Source: Sphingomonas gilva (lineage in GTDB: Bacteria; Pseudomonadota; Alphaproteobacteria; Sphingomonadales; Sphingomonadaceae). From it: a stretch of DNA of 64,000 nt. Shown piece by piece: positions 53,812-61,122 of this stretch. A program made the translations under genes and the position numbers. Below the pieces are notes generated by a model. It saw only the letters and a program-made list of their open reading frames with translations. It did not search any database and had not been told where the DNA came from. The DNA is taken from NCBI RefSeq assembly GCF_003515075.1, contig NZ_QWLV01000002.1, positions 744,001 through 808,000 of the forward strand. The letters are read 5' to 3'. Each line of letters begins with the position of its first letter. Position 1 is the stretch's first letter.

Positions 53812-55356
53812 TCAATCGTCCGCGCCGGTCCAGATATCGATCTGCTGCTGCAGATAGGCCTGGGTCGCCTTCATCGCGGTGACGCGCGCCTCCATCGCGG
53901 TGAAGCTGGCCTTGATCCGCGCCTCATAGGCGTCGGCGCTCAGCTCCATCTTCTCGCGTTCGCCGGCGAGCGTCCTGGCCTCGGCGGCAAGGCGGTCGTT
54001 GGCGGTGGTGAAGCTGCCCTGCTCGGCGGTGAGCAGGTCGCGGATCGCGGCCATCGCGGCGGCAAGGCCGGTGTCGACGGTGACGGTGGCGGAAGCGACG
54101 CTGCCCAGTACCTCGAACGACAGCCCCTTCGCATCGCCGGTGACGGCCGAGAGGATCGCGCCGTCGGCGCTCGCCGCCACGCCGTCGATCCTGCCGCCGG
54201 CGGGCGAGCCGCCGGACGCGGGCACCAGGTTGCTGAGCGCATAGGTTCCCGGCTTGACCGCGCCGGAAAGGCTGGTGACGCGCACCAGCGGGCTGTCGAC
54301 CGTGATCGCCGGGCTGAACATGCGCTCGACCGCCTGGGGGTTCGCGGCGATCGCGGCGTCGAGCAGCGTGGCGTCCACGGTGAGCGCGCCGTCGCGGCCG
54401 GTCTTGACGCCGATCTCGCCCAGCGACTGGGGGCCGGCCCCGGTCGACAGCCTGGCCGAAACCAGGGCGGCAAGCTTGGCGCGCATGTCGCGCAATGCGG
54501 CGCTGCCGCGCAGCGGGCCGGGCTCGCCCTCGAGACCGCTGGCGCCGGCATCGTCCAGCGCCGCCTCCAATTGGTTGTAGGCGCTGGCGAAATCATAGAC
54601 CGCCTGCTTGATCGCGGTGGTCGGGCGCTCGGTCGAGAGCGTCGCCTGCCCCGTCTTCTTGAGGTCGATCGTCACCCCGGCGAAGAGATCGTCGATGCGG
54701 TTCGACGCGCGGGTGATGCCGACGCCGTCGATGGTGAGTTCGGCGTCGCCCGCCGCCTGTACCTGGGTCATCGCCGGCCCGCCGGAAAGCGAAAAGGCCC
54801 CTGCCGCGCCCGAAGGGCCGCGCAGGACGAGCTTGGACAGGCCCCCGTCGCGCAGGATGGTGGCGGTGACGCCGCTCTCGGCCGCGTTGATCGCGGCGGC
54901 GAGGCCGGACAGGCTGTCATTGGCCGCGGTGATGCCGATCGTGTGATCGACGCCGCCGATGCTCAGCGTCAGGTCGCCCTGACCGATCGGCGCGCCGGCG
55001 TCGGCGAAGCCGCCCGACACCATCGATTGCGCGGTGGCGAGGCGGACCACCTCGACCTGCCCCGAAAATCCGTCGAGCGCCGCGCCGCGCGAGGCGGTCG
55101 CGGCGAGCACCGCGCTGTCCGACACCAGCGGCTGGGTCGAAAGCGAGCCGCTGGTGGACAGCGTCTCGAGGCTGGTGGCGAAGCCGTCCAGCGCGTTTTT
55201 CAGCCCGGCGAGCGCGGAGACCTGCGCGGCGTTGGCGGCCTCGCGCCTGGCGATCGCGGCCTCGCGCGGCGCGCGCGAAGCATTGGCGAGATCGGCCACC
55301 AGCGCGGCGATGTCGATCCCCGATCCGATGCCCAGCGCGTTTGTGATCGAAACCAT
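53812..55356 (-). CDS. fliD: Flagellar filament cap protein FliD (HAP2)
   Basis: A 514-residue protein. The N-terminus (ITNALGIGSGIDIAALVADLANASR) is the classic FliD opening G-x-G-S-G-I-D with the coiled-coil that follows, and the C-terminus ends with the coiled-coil and KATQAYLQQQIDIWTG. The middle contains FliD_C features (GAFSLSGG, NRIDDLFAGVTIDL, VYDFASAYNQLEAAL). It caps the filament and promotes flagellin assembly. A sigma-54-like promoter lies 74 bp upstream, and no other gene intervenes before flhB, 515 bp away. Confidence 0.92.
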   Translation of the reverse strand: MVSITNALGIGSGIDIAALVADLANASRAPREAAIARREAANAAQVSALAGLKNALDGFATSLETLSTSGSLSTQPLVSDSAVLAATASRGAALDGFSGQVEVVRLATAQSMVSGGFADAGAPIGQGDLTLSIGGVDHTIGITAANDSLSGLAAAINAAESGVTATILRDGGLSKLVLRGPSGAAGAFSLSGGPAMTQVQAAGDAELTIDGVGITRASNRIDDLFAGVTIDLKKTGQATLSTERPTTAIKQAVYDFASAYNQLEAALDDAGASGLEGEPGPLRGSAALRDMRAKLAALVSARLSTGAGPQSLGEIGVKTGRDGALTVDATLLDAAIAANPQAVERMFSPAITVDSPLVRVTSLSGAVKPGTYALSNLVPASGGSPAGGRIDGVAASADGAILSAVTGDAKGLSFEVLGSVASATVTVDTGLAAAMAAIRDLLTAEQGSFTTANDRLAAEARTLAGEREKMELSADAYEARIKASFTAMEARVTAMKATQAYLQQQIDIWTGADD

Positions 55357-55429
55357 CGTGCCTGTCCCCTGTCCATGGGGGATAACGGCGACAGGGGGCG
55401 CGGATTAAGCGATCGGTGATGGTTGGATA

Positions 55430-55445
55430 ATCAATTTCGCGGCCA
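55430..55445 (-). promoter_or_regulatory. Candidate sigma-54 promoter of fliD-fliS
   Basis: On the minus strand the 16-mer TGGCCGCGAAATTGAT has TGGC and TTGA at the -24/-12 spacing of the sigma-54 consensus (TGGCACG-N4-TTGCA); only the last C of TTGC is changed. It ends 74 bases before the fliD ATG. The nearby receiver-less sigma-54 activator supports it. The rest of the 55357-55871 gap is filled by repeats H and I. Confidence 0.5.
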
Positions 55446-55479
55446 TTTGAGTGATCTCGCCGATGGCAAAATTCCTGTC

Positions 55480-55548
55480 GCCCCTGCCCTTCGACTGCCT
55501 GCAAGGCAGGCGCTCAGGATAAACTCAGCCTTCGGCTGAGGCAGGGGC
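55480..55548. repeat. Inverted repeat H in the fliD-flhB gap
   Basis: GCCCCTGCC (55480-55488) and GGCAGGGGC (55540-55548) are exact inverted repeats enclosing two small hairpins, GCCTGCAAGGCAGGC and CTCAGCCTTCGGCTGAG. Total 69 bp. The outer arms share CCCCTGCC with element L at 59000. Confidence 0.75.
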
Positions 55549-55592
55549 CCATCCCGACGTGCCGCAAGCGCCCGGTATCGACGTTCGAAGAG

Positions 55593-55830
55593 ATTGGTTC
55601 ACGCGAAGGCGCGGAGGCGCGAAGAAGAATGAAGAAGATTGGTTCGCGCAGAGACGCAGAGATGCCGAAACCTGCGCGAAGCGCATGTCACCTCGCTCCG
55701 CTGCGGCAAGCGGGATCCTGCGAAAAGATGAGAGCCGCTGACGCGGCAAAACCACCTCTCTGCGCCTCCGCGTCTCTGCGCGAACCCCTTCTTCTTTCTT
55801 CGCGCCTTCGCGCCTTCGCGTGAACCATTC
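55593..55830. repeat. Long imperfect inverted repeat I in the fliD-flhB gap
   Basis: A left arm of about 70 bp, containing TGGTTCACGCGAAGGCGCGG and TTGGTTCGCGCAGAGACGCA, is repeated in inverted form on the right, containing CGCGTCTCTGCGCGAACC and CTTCGCGTGAACCA. The arms are purine-rich on one side and enclose about 90 bp with no open gene. The two arm segments (GGTTCACGCG and GGTTCGCGCA) are themselves related direct repeats. No coding potential is evident; the unit could be a non-autonomous mobile element. Confidence 0.8.
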
Positions 55831-55871
55831 TTCCTTCCTCGCCTCCGTGAACCACCCCCCGAATGTCGATC

Positions 55872-57011
55872 CTAGACGATCGGCCGGCCATCCTCGTCGA
55901 AGCGCGCGCCCTCCGGCACATCGACGTCGGGCTGGGCGCGGCCGGCGGCGAGCGCGGCGTCGAGGTTGAACACGAAGGCAAGCACCGATGCGACCGCGAC
56001 GAACAGGTCGTCGCGGACGATGTCGCCGGCGCGCGCGGTGAAATAGATCGCGCGGGCGAGCAGCGGATAGCGCAGCACCGGCACCTCGCCCTCCGCCGCA
56101 AGATCGCGGATCGCCTGCGCCAGCACCCCCCTCCCCCGCGCGACGACCACGGGCGCGGCGTCGGTGCCGGGGCGGTAGCGCAGCGCGACCGCGAAATGCG
56201 CTGGGTTGACCAGCACCACCGTCGACTCGGCGATGGCGCCGCGCGTCTGGGTGCGCGCCATCTCGTACTGCCGGCGGCGCAGCGCCGCCTTCAGCTCGGG
56301 CGAGCCTTCGGTCTGCTTGTGCTCCTCCTTGATCTCCTGCTTGGACATGCGCAGCTTGCGCGCGCGCTGCAGCCATTGCAGCGGCACGTCGGCAAGCGCG
56401 ATGACCGCGAGGCCGCCCGCCATCGCCAGCACCACCTGCGCGAAGATCGCGCCGATATCGGCGATCGCCTCGCGCGGGTCGGCCTGGGCGAGGCCGAAGA
56501 TCACCGGCCGGTTGGCCTCGATCACCAGATAGCCGACCGCGCCGAGCACGATCACCTTGGCCAGGCTCTTGCCCAGCTCGATCACGCCCTGCAGACCGAA
56601 CATCCGCTTGACGCCCGAGATCGGATTCATCCGGTCGGCCTTGAACGCCATCGCGCCCGAGCGGAAGCCGAGCGAGCCGAGCAGCGCCGGGCCAAGGATC
56701 GCCGCGGCCATGGTCAGCGCGAGCAGTGAGCCGAGCGGCAGCAGGATCGCGACGATCAGCGTCAACGCCCGCATCCCCGGCTGGAAATCGCCGATATCGC
56801 GCGCATCGAAGCTGAGCGCATCGGCCACCATGTCGCCGAGCGCCCCCATCGCCCAGGCGCCCGCCACGGCGAACCACGCCGCCCCCGCAAGCACGACCAG
56901 CGCGCCCCCCAGGTCGCGCGACTGGAGGACGTCGCCCTTCTCGCGCGCGTCGCGCACGCGCTTCTGCGTCGGCGCTTCGGTCTTCTGGTCCTGATCGGGC
57001 TGCTCGGACAT
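55872..57011 (-). CDS. flhB: Flagellar biosynthesis protein FlhB (variant NPAH cleavage site)
   Basis: A 379-residue export-switch protein. TEAPTQKRVRDAREKGDVLQSRDL in shortened view (KTEAPTQKRVRDAREKGDV) is the conserved FlhB N-terminus; four helices follow, then the cytoplasmic domain starting RARKLRMSKQEIKEEHKQTEG. Residues 269-272 read Asn-Pro-Ala-His instead of the near-universal NPTH at which FlhB cuts itself to change from hook to filament export; the codons are AAC CCA GCG CAT. HFAVALRY after it is normal. Last gene of the minus-strand operon; 4 bp after fliR. Confidence 0.93.
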   Translation of the reverse strand: MSEQPDQDQKTEAPTQKRVRDAREKGDVLQSRDLGGALVVLAGAAWFAVAGAWAMGALGDMVADALSFDARDIGDFQPGMRALTLIVAILLPLGSLLALTMAAAILGPALLGSLGFRSGAMAFKADRMNPISGVKRMFGLQGVIELGKSLAKVIVLGAVGYLVIEANRPVIFGLAQADPREAIADIGAIFAQVVLAMAGGLAVIALADVPLQWLQRARKLRMSKQEIKEEHKQTEGSPELKAALRRRQYEMARTQTRGAIAESTVVLVNPAHFAVALRYRPGTDAAPVVVARGRGVLAQAIRDLAAEGEVPVLRYPLLARAIYFTARAGDIVRDDLFVAVASVLAFVFNLDAALAAGRAQPDVDVPEGARFDEDGRPIV

Positions 57012-57015
57012 GGCT

Positions 57016-57792
57016 CTAGCGTAGCAAGTCGCGTGCCGCTTCGAGGCCGGCGGTGAGCGAGGCGATCAGCGCGTCGCCCATCACCGGCGTCGCGATCGCC
57101 ATCAGCACCAGTCCGGCGAGCAAGGTGGCGGGCAGGCCGACCGCGAACAGGTTGAGGCTGGGGGCCGAGCGCGCGAGCATCCCCATGACGATCTGCACCA
57201 GGATCAGCGCGAAGCCAACCGGCAGCGCGATGACCAGCCCGGCGGCGAAGACGTGCCCGCCGAACAGCACCAGCCCCTCCAGCGCGTCGGCTCCCATCAG
57301 CCCGCCGCCCGGCGGCAGCGCCTTGTAGCTGTCGACGATGATGCCGGCGAGCGCGAGATGCCCGCCGATCGCGAGGAACAGGAAGGTCGCGAGCAGCGAG
57401 AGGAACTGGCTGATCGCCGAGGACGGCGCGCCCGTCGCCGGATCGACCATCCCGGCGAAGCCCAGGCCCATCGCGTTGCCGATCGTCTCCCCCGCCACCA
57501 TCGCCGCGGAAAAGCCGATCTGCACCGCGAAGCCGAGCGCGAGGCCCGCGAGCAGCTCGCCCGCGACCAGGCCGATGCCGGCGATGCTGGCGAGGCCGTT
57601 TTCCGGCATCGGGATCGGCACCGCGTTGGTCGCCGCGATGCCCAGCGCGAGCGCGATGACCAGGCGAAGCTGGACGGGCACGCTGGCGTTGCCGAACACC
57701 GGCGCGGCGACGAAAGCCGCGCCGGGGCGGATCATCGCCACCAGCCACAGCCACAGCTGCGCCTCGACCCCGGCGAACCCGGCGGGTATCAC
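57016..57792 (-). CDS. fliR: Flagellar biosynthetic protein FliR
   Basis: A 258-residue membrane protein of the export gate. Start is GTG at 57792, overlapping the fliQ stop (GTGA). Six or so helices; AMIRPGAAFVAAPVFGNASVP, VAGETIGNAMGLGFAGMVDP and LPVGFALILVQIVMGMLARS are FliR/EscT signatures, with the P-x-L-N-x-F motif present as APSLNLFAVGLP. Forms the export gate with FliP and FliQ. Confidence 0.93.
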   Translation of the reverse strand: MIPAGFAGVEAQLWLWLVAMIRPGAAFVAAPVFGNASVPVQLRLVIALALGIAATNAVPIPMPENGLASIAGIGLVAGELLAGLALGFAVQIGFSAAMVAGETIGNAMGLGFAGMVDPATGAPSSAISQFLSLLATFLFLAIGGHLALAGIIVDSYKALPPGGGLMGADALEGLVLFGGHVFAAGLVIALPVGFALILVQIVMGMLARSAPSLNLFAVGLPATLLAGLVLMAIATPVMGDALIASLTAGLEAARDLLR

Positions 57793-58061
57793 CGCATCAG
57801 GTCCGGTATCCGGGCGAAGATCTCGCGCGTGAAATCGGCGAGCAGGATCAGGATCGCGCCGCCGAACAGCGCGAGCGTGACCGCGACGATCACCAGCTTG
57901 GGCACGAACGACAAGGTCTGCTCGTTGATCGAGGTCGCCGCCTGGACCATGCCGATGACGATGCCGACGATCAGCGCGGGGATCAGGATCGGCGCGCTGG
58001 CGAGCGCCAGCACCCACAAGGCCTGCTGCGCCACGCCGATGAAATAATCGGCTTCGTTCAT
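57789..58061 (-). CDS. fliQ: Flagellar biosynthetic protein FliQ
   Basis: A 90-residue protein with two membrane helices (about 14-40 and 52-74), the standard size. ALIVGIVIGMVQAATSINEQTLSFVPKL in shortened view (GMVQAATSINEQTLSFVPK) is the invariant loop. It is separated from fliP by 175 bp containing repeat K, unlike the overlapping junctions elsewhere in the operon. Confidence 0.95.
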   Translation of the reverse strand: MNEADYFIGVAQQALWVLALASAPILIPALIVGIVIGMVQAATSINEQTLSFVPKLVIVAVTLALFGGAILILLADFTREIFARIPDLMR

Positions 58062-58120
58062 GGGTTGGGCCTCAGCTTCCCAGCACCGCAGCGGCGGCGA
58101 GACCTTCGCAAAACACCACC

Positions 58121-58213
58121 GTCATGCCGGACTTGTTCCGGCATCCATCGTGCCACTATTTCAACCGTCTGTGCTTCTTGGCACGATGGACCCCGGAACA
58201 AGTCCGGGGTGAC
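58121..58213. repeat. Inverted repeat K between fliQ and fliP
   Basis: GTCATGCCGGACTTGTTCCG followed by GCATCCATCGTGCC on the left pairs with GGCACGATGGACCCCGGAAC followed by AAGTCCGGGGTGAC on the right, around about 27 bases. Total 93 bp. CGGACTTGTTCCGG and CCGGAACAAGTCCGG are additionally self-complementary. Repeats with this sequence are, from memory, common between genes in alphaproteobacteria. Confidence 0.9.
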
Positions 58214-58236
58214 GAATTCGGAGTGGTCGTGATGCA

Positions 58237-58992
58237 CTACCCGCCCCCGAACGAGGCGGCGAGGCTGCCCATGGTCAGCGCCCAGCCGTCGACCAGCACG
58301 AACAGCAGGAGCTTGAACGGCATCGATATGATGGTGGGCGAAAGCATCATCATGCCCAAGGCCATCAAGGTCGCCGCCACCACCAGATCGATGATCAGGA
58401 AGGGCAGGAAGATCAGAAAGCCGATCTGGAACGCAGTCTTCAGCTCGGACGTGACGAAGGCCGGCAGCAGGATGGTGAAGGGAATATCCTGCGCACGCGC
58501 GAAGGGCGACGCCTCGGCCAGGTCGGCGAACAGCTTGATGTCGCTCTCGCGCGTCTGGCGGACCATGAAGCCGTGCAGCACCTGGCCTGACCGCGACACC
58601 GCCTCCTCGATGCTGATCTGCCCCTGGCCATAGGGCGTGTAGGCGGTCGCGCTGATCTGCTCGATCGCCGGGCGCATGACGAACAGCGAAAGGAACAGCG
58701 CGAGGCCGACCAGCACCTGGTTGGGCGGGGTCTGCTGGAGGCCCAGCGCCTGGCGCAGGATCGACAGCACGATGATGATGCGGGTGAAGCTGGTCATCAT
58801 CAGGACGAGCGACGGCAGCACCGTCAGCAGGCTCATCAAGAGCAGGATTTGCAACGAGAGCGACAAGGGCCGCCCGTCCGAGGCGATCGTGCTCACCGCC
58901 CGGTCGAGCGCCCCGCCCGGCGGCGTGGCGAAGGCGGGGGAGGCGAGGAGGAGAAACAGAATTGCTACGAGCGGGAGGATCAGCGCACGCAT
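58237..58992 (-). CDS. fliP: Flagellar biosynthetic protein FliP
   Basis: A 251-residue protein with a cleavable signal (RALILPLVAILFLLLASPAFA) and four further helices. SLSLQILLLMSLLTVLPSLVLMMTSFTRIIIVL in shortened view (LTVLPSLVLMMTSFTRIIIV) and LVGLALFLSLFVMRPAIEQI are signatures, and the C-terminus has FLIFLPFLIIDLVVAATLMALGMMMLSP in the usual order. It is the core of the export gate. GGGGA at the edge of repeat L lies seven bases before the ATG. Confidence 0.95.
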   Translation of the reverse strand: MRALILPLVAILFLLLASPAFATPPGGALDRAVSTIASDGRPLSLSLQILLLMSLLTVLPSLVLMMTSFTRIIIVLSILRQALGLQQTPPNQVLVGLALFLSLFVMRPAIEQISATAYTPYGQGQISIEEAVSRSGQVLHGFMVRQTRESDIKLFADLAEASPFARAQDIPFTILLPAFVTSELKTAFQIGFLIFLPFLIIDLVVAATLMALGMMMLSPTIISMPFKLLLFVLVDGWALTMGSLAASFGGG

Positions 58993-58999
58993 GACAATT

Positions 59000-59096
59000 C
59001 CCCGTCGCCCCTGCGAAGGCAGGGGCCTCTGGGTTTGTGGCACATCCGAAAGTCGCTCTTGCCGCCAGAGGCCCCTGCCTTCGCAGGGGCGACGGG
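59000..59096. repeat. Inverted repeat L between fliP and fliO
   Basis: CCCGTCGCCCCTGCGAAGGC continuing AGGGGCCTCTGG on the left pairs with CCAGAGGCCCCTGCCTTCGC continuing AGGGGCGACGGG on the right around about 35 bases. Arms are about 31 bp and contain the self-complementary CCCCTGCGAAGGCAGGGG. Its left end supplies the GGGGA before fliP. Confidence 0.92.
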
Positions 59097-59125
59097 AAAA
59101 ATATTCAGCCTGAGCAGGACAGACC

Positions 59126-59410
59126 TTAGAGGACACCATCCGCCTCCACGCCCGCGCCCGCCTTGCCCTCCGCCACCAGCGTCACGCCGGCGCGGCTGAC
59201 CGACAGCAGCAGCGCGCGGTCGTCGAACTCGACCAGCGCGAGGCGGCCCGCGGTGCCCAGCGGCACCGCGTCGACCACGCGCAGGCGCTTGGCGCGGGTC
59301 TGCGGCAGGAAGCCGCCGCCCATCCGCTTCCACAGATAGAGCGCGCCCCAGGCCAGCCCGGCGACGAGCGGCAGCAGGATCAAGAGGCGCAGGATGTAGG
59401 CGGTCATCAT
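59126..59410 (-). CDS. fliO: Flagellar biosynthetic protein FliO
   Basis: A 94-residue protein with one N-terminal helix (AYILRLLILLPLVAGLAWGALYL) and a small cytoplasmic domain, RLRVVDAVPLGTAGRLALVEFDDRALLLSVS, which is the FliO pattern (R-x-l-x-l-G-x-k-x-x-l-x-l-v-e-v-g-x-x-x-l-L-l-g-v). ATGATG start overlapping the fliN stop. It helps FliP assemble. FliO-like identity rests on this pattern and position. Confidence 0.85.
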   Translation of the reverse strand: MMTAYILRLLILLPLVAGLAWGALYLWKRMGGGFLPQTRAKRLRVVDAVPLGTAGRLALVEFDDRALLLSVSRAGVTLVAEGKAGAGVEADGVL

Positions 59411-59721
59411 TTGCGGCGTTCCAGCCCCGCCAGCCGGTCCTCGGCGCCGACCACGTCGACCACGCGCACGCCGTAGCGGCCGTTGACCGTCACCACCTCG
59501 CCGCGCGCGACCAGCGTGCCGTTGACCATGATGTCGAGCAGCTCGTCCGCCTGGCGGTCGAGCTCGACAACGCTGCCTTCGGCGAGATCGAGCAGCTCGG
59601 CGAGCCGGAGCGAGGTGCTGCCGACCTCGACCGACAGGCGCAGCGGGATGTCCGAAAGCAGCCCGAGGCCGGTGCGCTGGCGGCTGTCCGCCATCGGCGG
59701 CGTGGTGGAGAAATCGTTCAT
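59407..59721 (-). CDS. fliN: Flagellar motor switch protein FliN
   Basis: A 104-residue C-ring protein. After a short variable N-terminus the SpoA domain runs from LLSDIPLRLSVEVGSTSLRLAELLDLAEGSVVELDR, in shortened view SVEVGSTSLRLAELLDLAEGS, to DIMVNGTLVARGEVVTVNGRYGVRV in shortened view VNGTLVARGEVV. It forms the lower ring of the rotor switch with FliM. ATGA overlaps on both sides (fliM upstream, fliO downstream). Confidence 0.95.
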   Translation of the reverse strand: MNDFSTTPPMADSRQRTGLGLLSDIPLRLSVEVGSTSLRLAELLDLAEGSVVELDRQADELLDIMVNGTLVARGEVVTVNGRYGVRVVDVVGAEDRLAGLERRK

Positions 59722-60629
59722 TTGGGATCTCTTTCGACGGATGTGATCTGGATCGCGGCGAGGCCGTTCTTCTCGCCGATCGTGCCCGCGGCGACGCGCT
59801 TGTTGGCGACGAGCAGCGGGATCGCGGCGGGAATGGTGATCGGGATGACGTCGCCGGGCTTGAGCGCCATCAGTTCGGACACCGACAGCTGCGGACGGGC
59901 GAGGACGCTGCGCACCGGCAGGCGGACCTCCTGCAGCGCGGTCGCCATGCGCAGCCGCCACAATTCATCGGACGGGCCGGCGTCGTCATGGACCTTGGCG
60001 GTCAGTTGCGCCTCGACCGCGCGCATCGCGGCGAGCGAATAGACGATGGCGATGTCGGTCGGCGCGATATCGCCCGCGGCGATCGTGAAATGCTGGATCA
60101 GCACCTGTTCGTCGGCGCGGAAGGCATTGGCGAATTCCGGGTTGGTCTCGTGCCCGACGGCTGCGGGCTGCAGCGGCGCGACCTCGCTCCACGCCTCGGC
60201 GAGGCCCGCGACCATGCCGTCGTGGAGCTTCGCCAGCAGCTTCTCCTCGGCGGGGGTGAACTCCATCACCGGACGGTTCCAGGCGCGACCCGGGCCGCCA
60301 TAGACGGTCTCCAGCAGCCCGCTGACGAAGCCCGGATCGATGCGGATCAGCATCCCGCCCTTCATCGGGCGCAGGCGATAGAGGCCCAGGCTGGCGAAAT
60401 CGGGCAGATCGGTGCGCCAGCTGTCCCAGCGGCGCGTCTCGACCTCGCCGACCACGACCTGCGACTTGGCGTCGATCATCGGATCGATCAGCGCGCGCAA
60501 TTGCCGGGCGAAGCGTTCGCCGATACGCGCCATGCCCGCGCCCCAGGCGCTCGACTGCACCTTCTCCCCGCCCAGCGTGACGCTGCGGACGTCGGGCACG
60601 TCGAAATCGAGATCGGCCGCCACGGTCAC
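59718..60629 (-). CDS. fliM: Flagellar motor switch protein FliM lacking the CheY-binding N-terminus
   Basis: A 303-residue switch protein, about 30 residues shorter than usual. The start is GTG at 60629 overlapping the fliL stop (GTGA). The middle CheC-like domain is present (MARIGERFARQLRALIDPMI, then LIRIDPGFVSGLLETVYGGPG) and the C-terminal SpoA domain begins near LQEVRLPVRSVLARPQLSVSEL. The canonical N-terminal peptide LSQxEIDxLL, which binds CheY-P, is absent: the protein starts TVAADLDFDVPDVRSV. Upstream sequence in this frame belongs to fliL. Confidence 0.93.
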   Translation of the reverse strand: MTVAADLDFDVPDVRSVTLGGEKVQSSAWGAGMARIGERFARQLRALIDPMIDAKSQVVVGEVETRRWDSWRTDLPDFASLGLYRLRPMKGGMLIRIDPGFVSGLLETVYGGPGRAWNRPVMEFTPAEEKLLAKLHDGMVAGLAEAWSEVAPLQPAAVGHETNPEFANAFRADEQVLIQHFTIAAGDIAPTDIAIVYSLAAMRAVEAQLTAKVHDDAGPSDELWRLRMATALQEVRLPVRSVLARPQLSVSELMALKPGDVIPITIPAAIPLLVANKRVAAGTIGEKNGLAAIQITSVERDPK

Positions 60630-61114
60630 TGGATCAGGAAGCTGGTGAAATAGACGTCGTCGATCCGCGCCTCGCCCGCCTTTTCGGCAAGCACGCCGTT
60701 GATCGCCTTGGTCAGCTTGCGGCGAAGCTGGTTCTTGCCCTCGCTATAGAGCAGCGGATCGCCCTCCGCCTCGGCCAGCTCCATCAGCACCGCCGATCGG
60801 ATCGGCAGCTCGTGCGTCTTGATCGCGGCCGCCGCATCCTCGCCGCCGGTGGTGGAGACGCCGATCGACAGCTGCATGATCGCGTCGCTGTCGCGCACAT
60901 TGGCGGTGAAGCTGGTTTCGATCGGCACATAGGCGATAGGCTTGGGCTCCGGCTTGGCGTCCGCCGCGCTGGCATGGCTGCCGATCAGGCCCAGATAGAC
61001 CCCGCCGCCGGCCGCACCGCCGGCGAGCAGCAGCGCGCTGCCAAGGATCAGCAACAGCTTCTTCTTGCCCTTCTTTTTCGGCGCAGGCGTTTCAACTTCG
61101 GTTTCGTCGCTCAT
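60626..61114 (-). CDS. fliL: Flagellar basal body-associated protein FliL
   Basis: A 162-residue protein: acidic N-tail, a Lys-rich stretch (PKKKGKKK), one helix (LLLILGSALLLAGGAAGGGVYL) and a periplasmic stomatin-like domain with YVPIETSFTANVRDSDAIMQLSIGV in shortened view (FTANVRDSDAIMQLSIGVS), and the C-terminal KLTKAINGVL...IDDVYFTSFLIQ. It links stator and rotor. fliM overlaps by GTGA; fliK lies 8 bp upstream. Confidence 0.93.
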   Translation of the reverse strand: MSDETEVETPAPKKKGKKKLLLILGSALLLAGGAAGGGVYLGLIGSHASAADAKPEPKPIAYVPIETSFTANVRDSDAIMQLSIGVSTTGGEDAAAAIKTHELPIRSAVLMELAEAEGDPLLYSEGKNQLRRKLTKAINGVLAEKAGEARIDDVYFTSFLIQ

Positions 61115-61122
61115 TTCGGTCC

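Noticed and set aside
53797..55419. 540-codon plus-strand open frame opposite fliD
   Set aside because: Antisense of fliD; low-complexity Gly/Arg/Asp composition and no recognisable domain.
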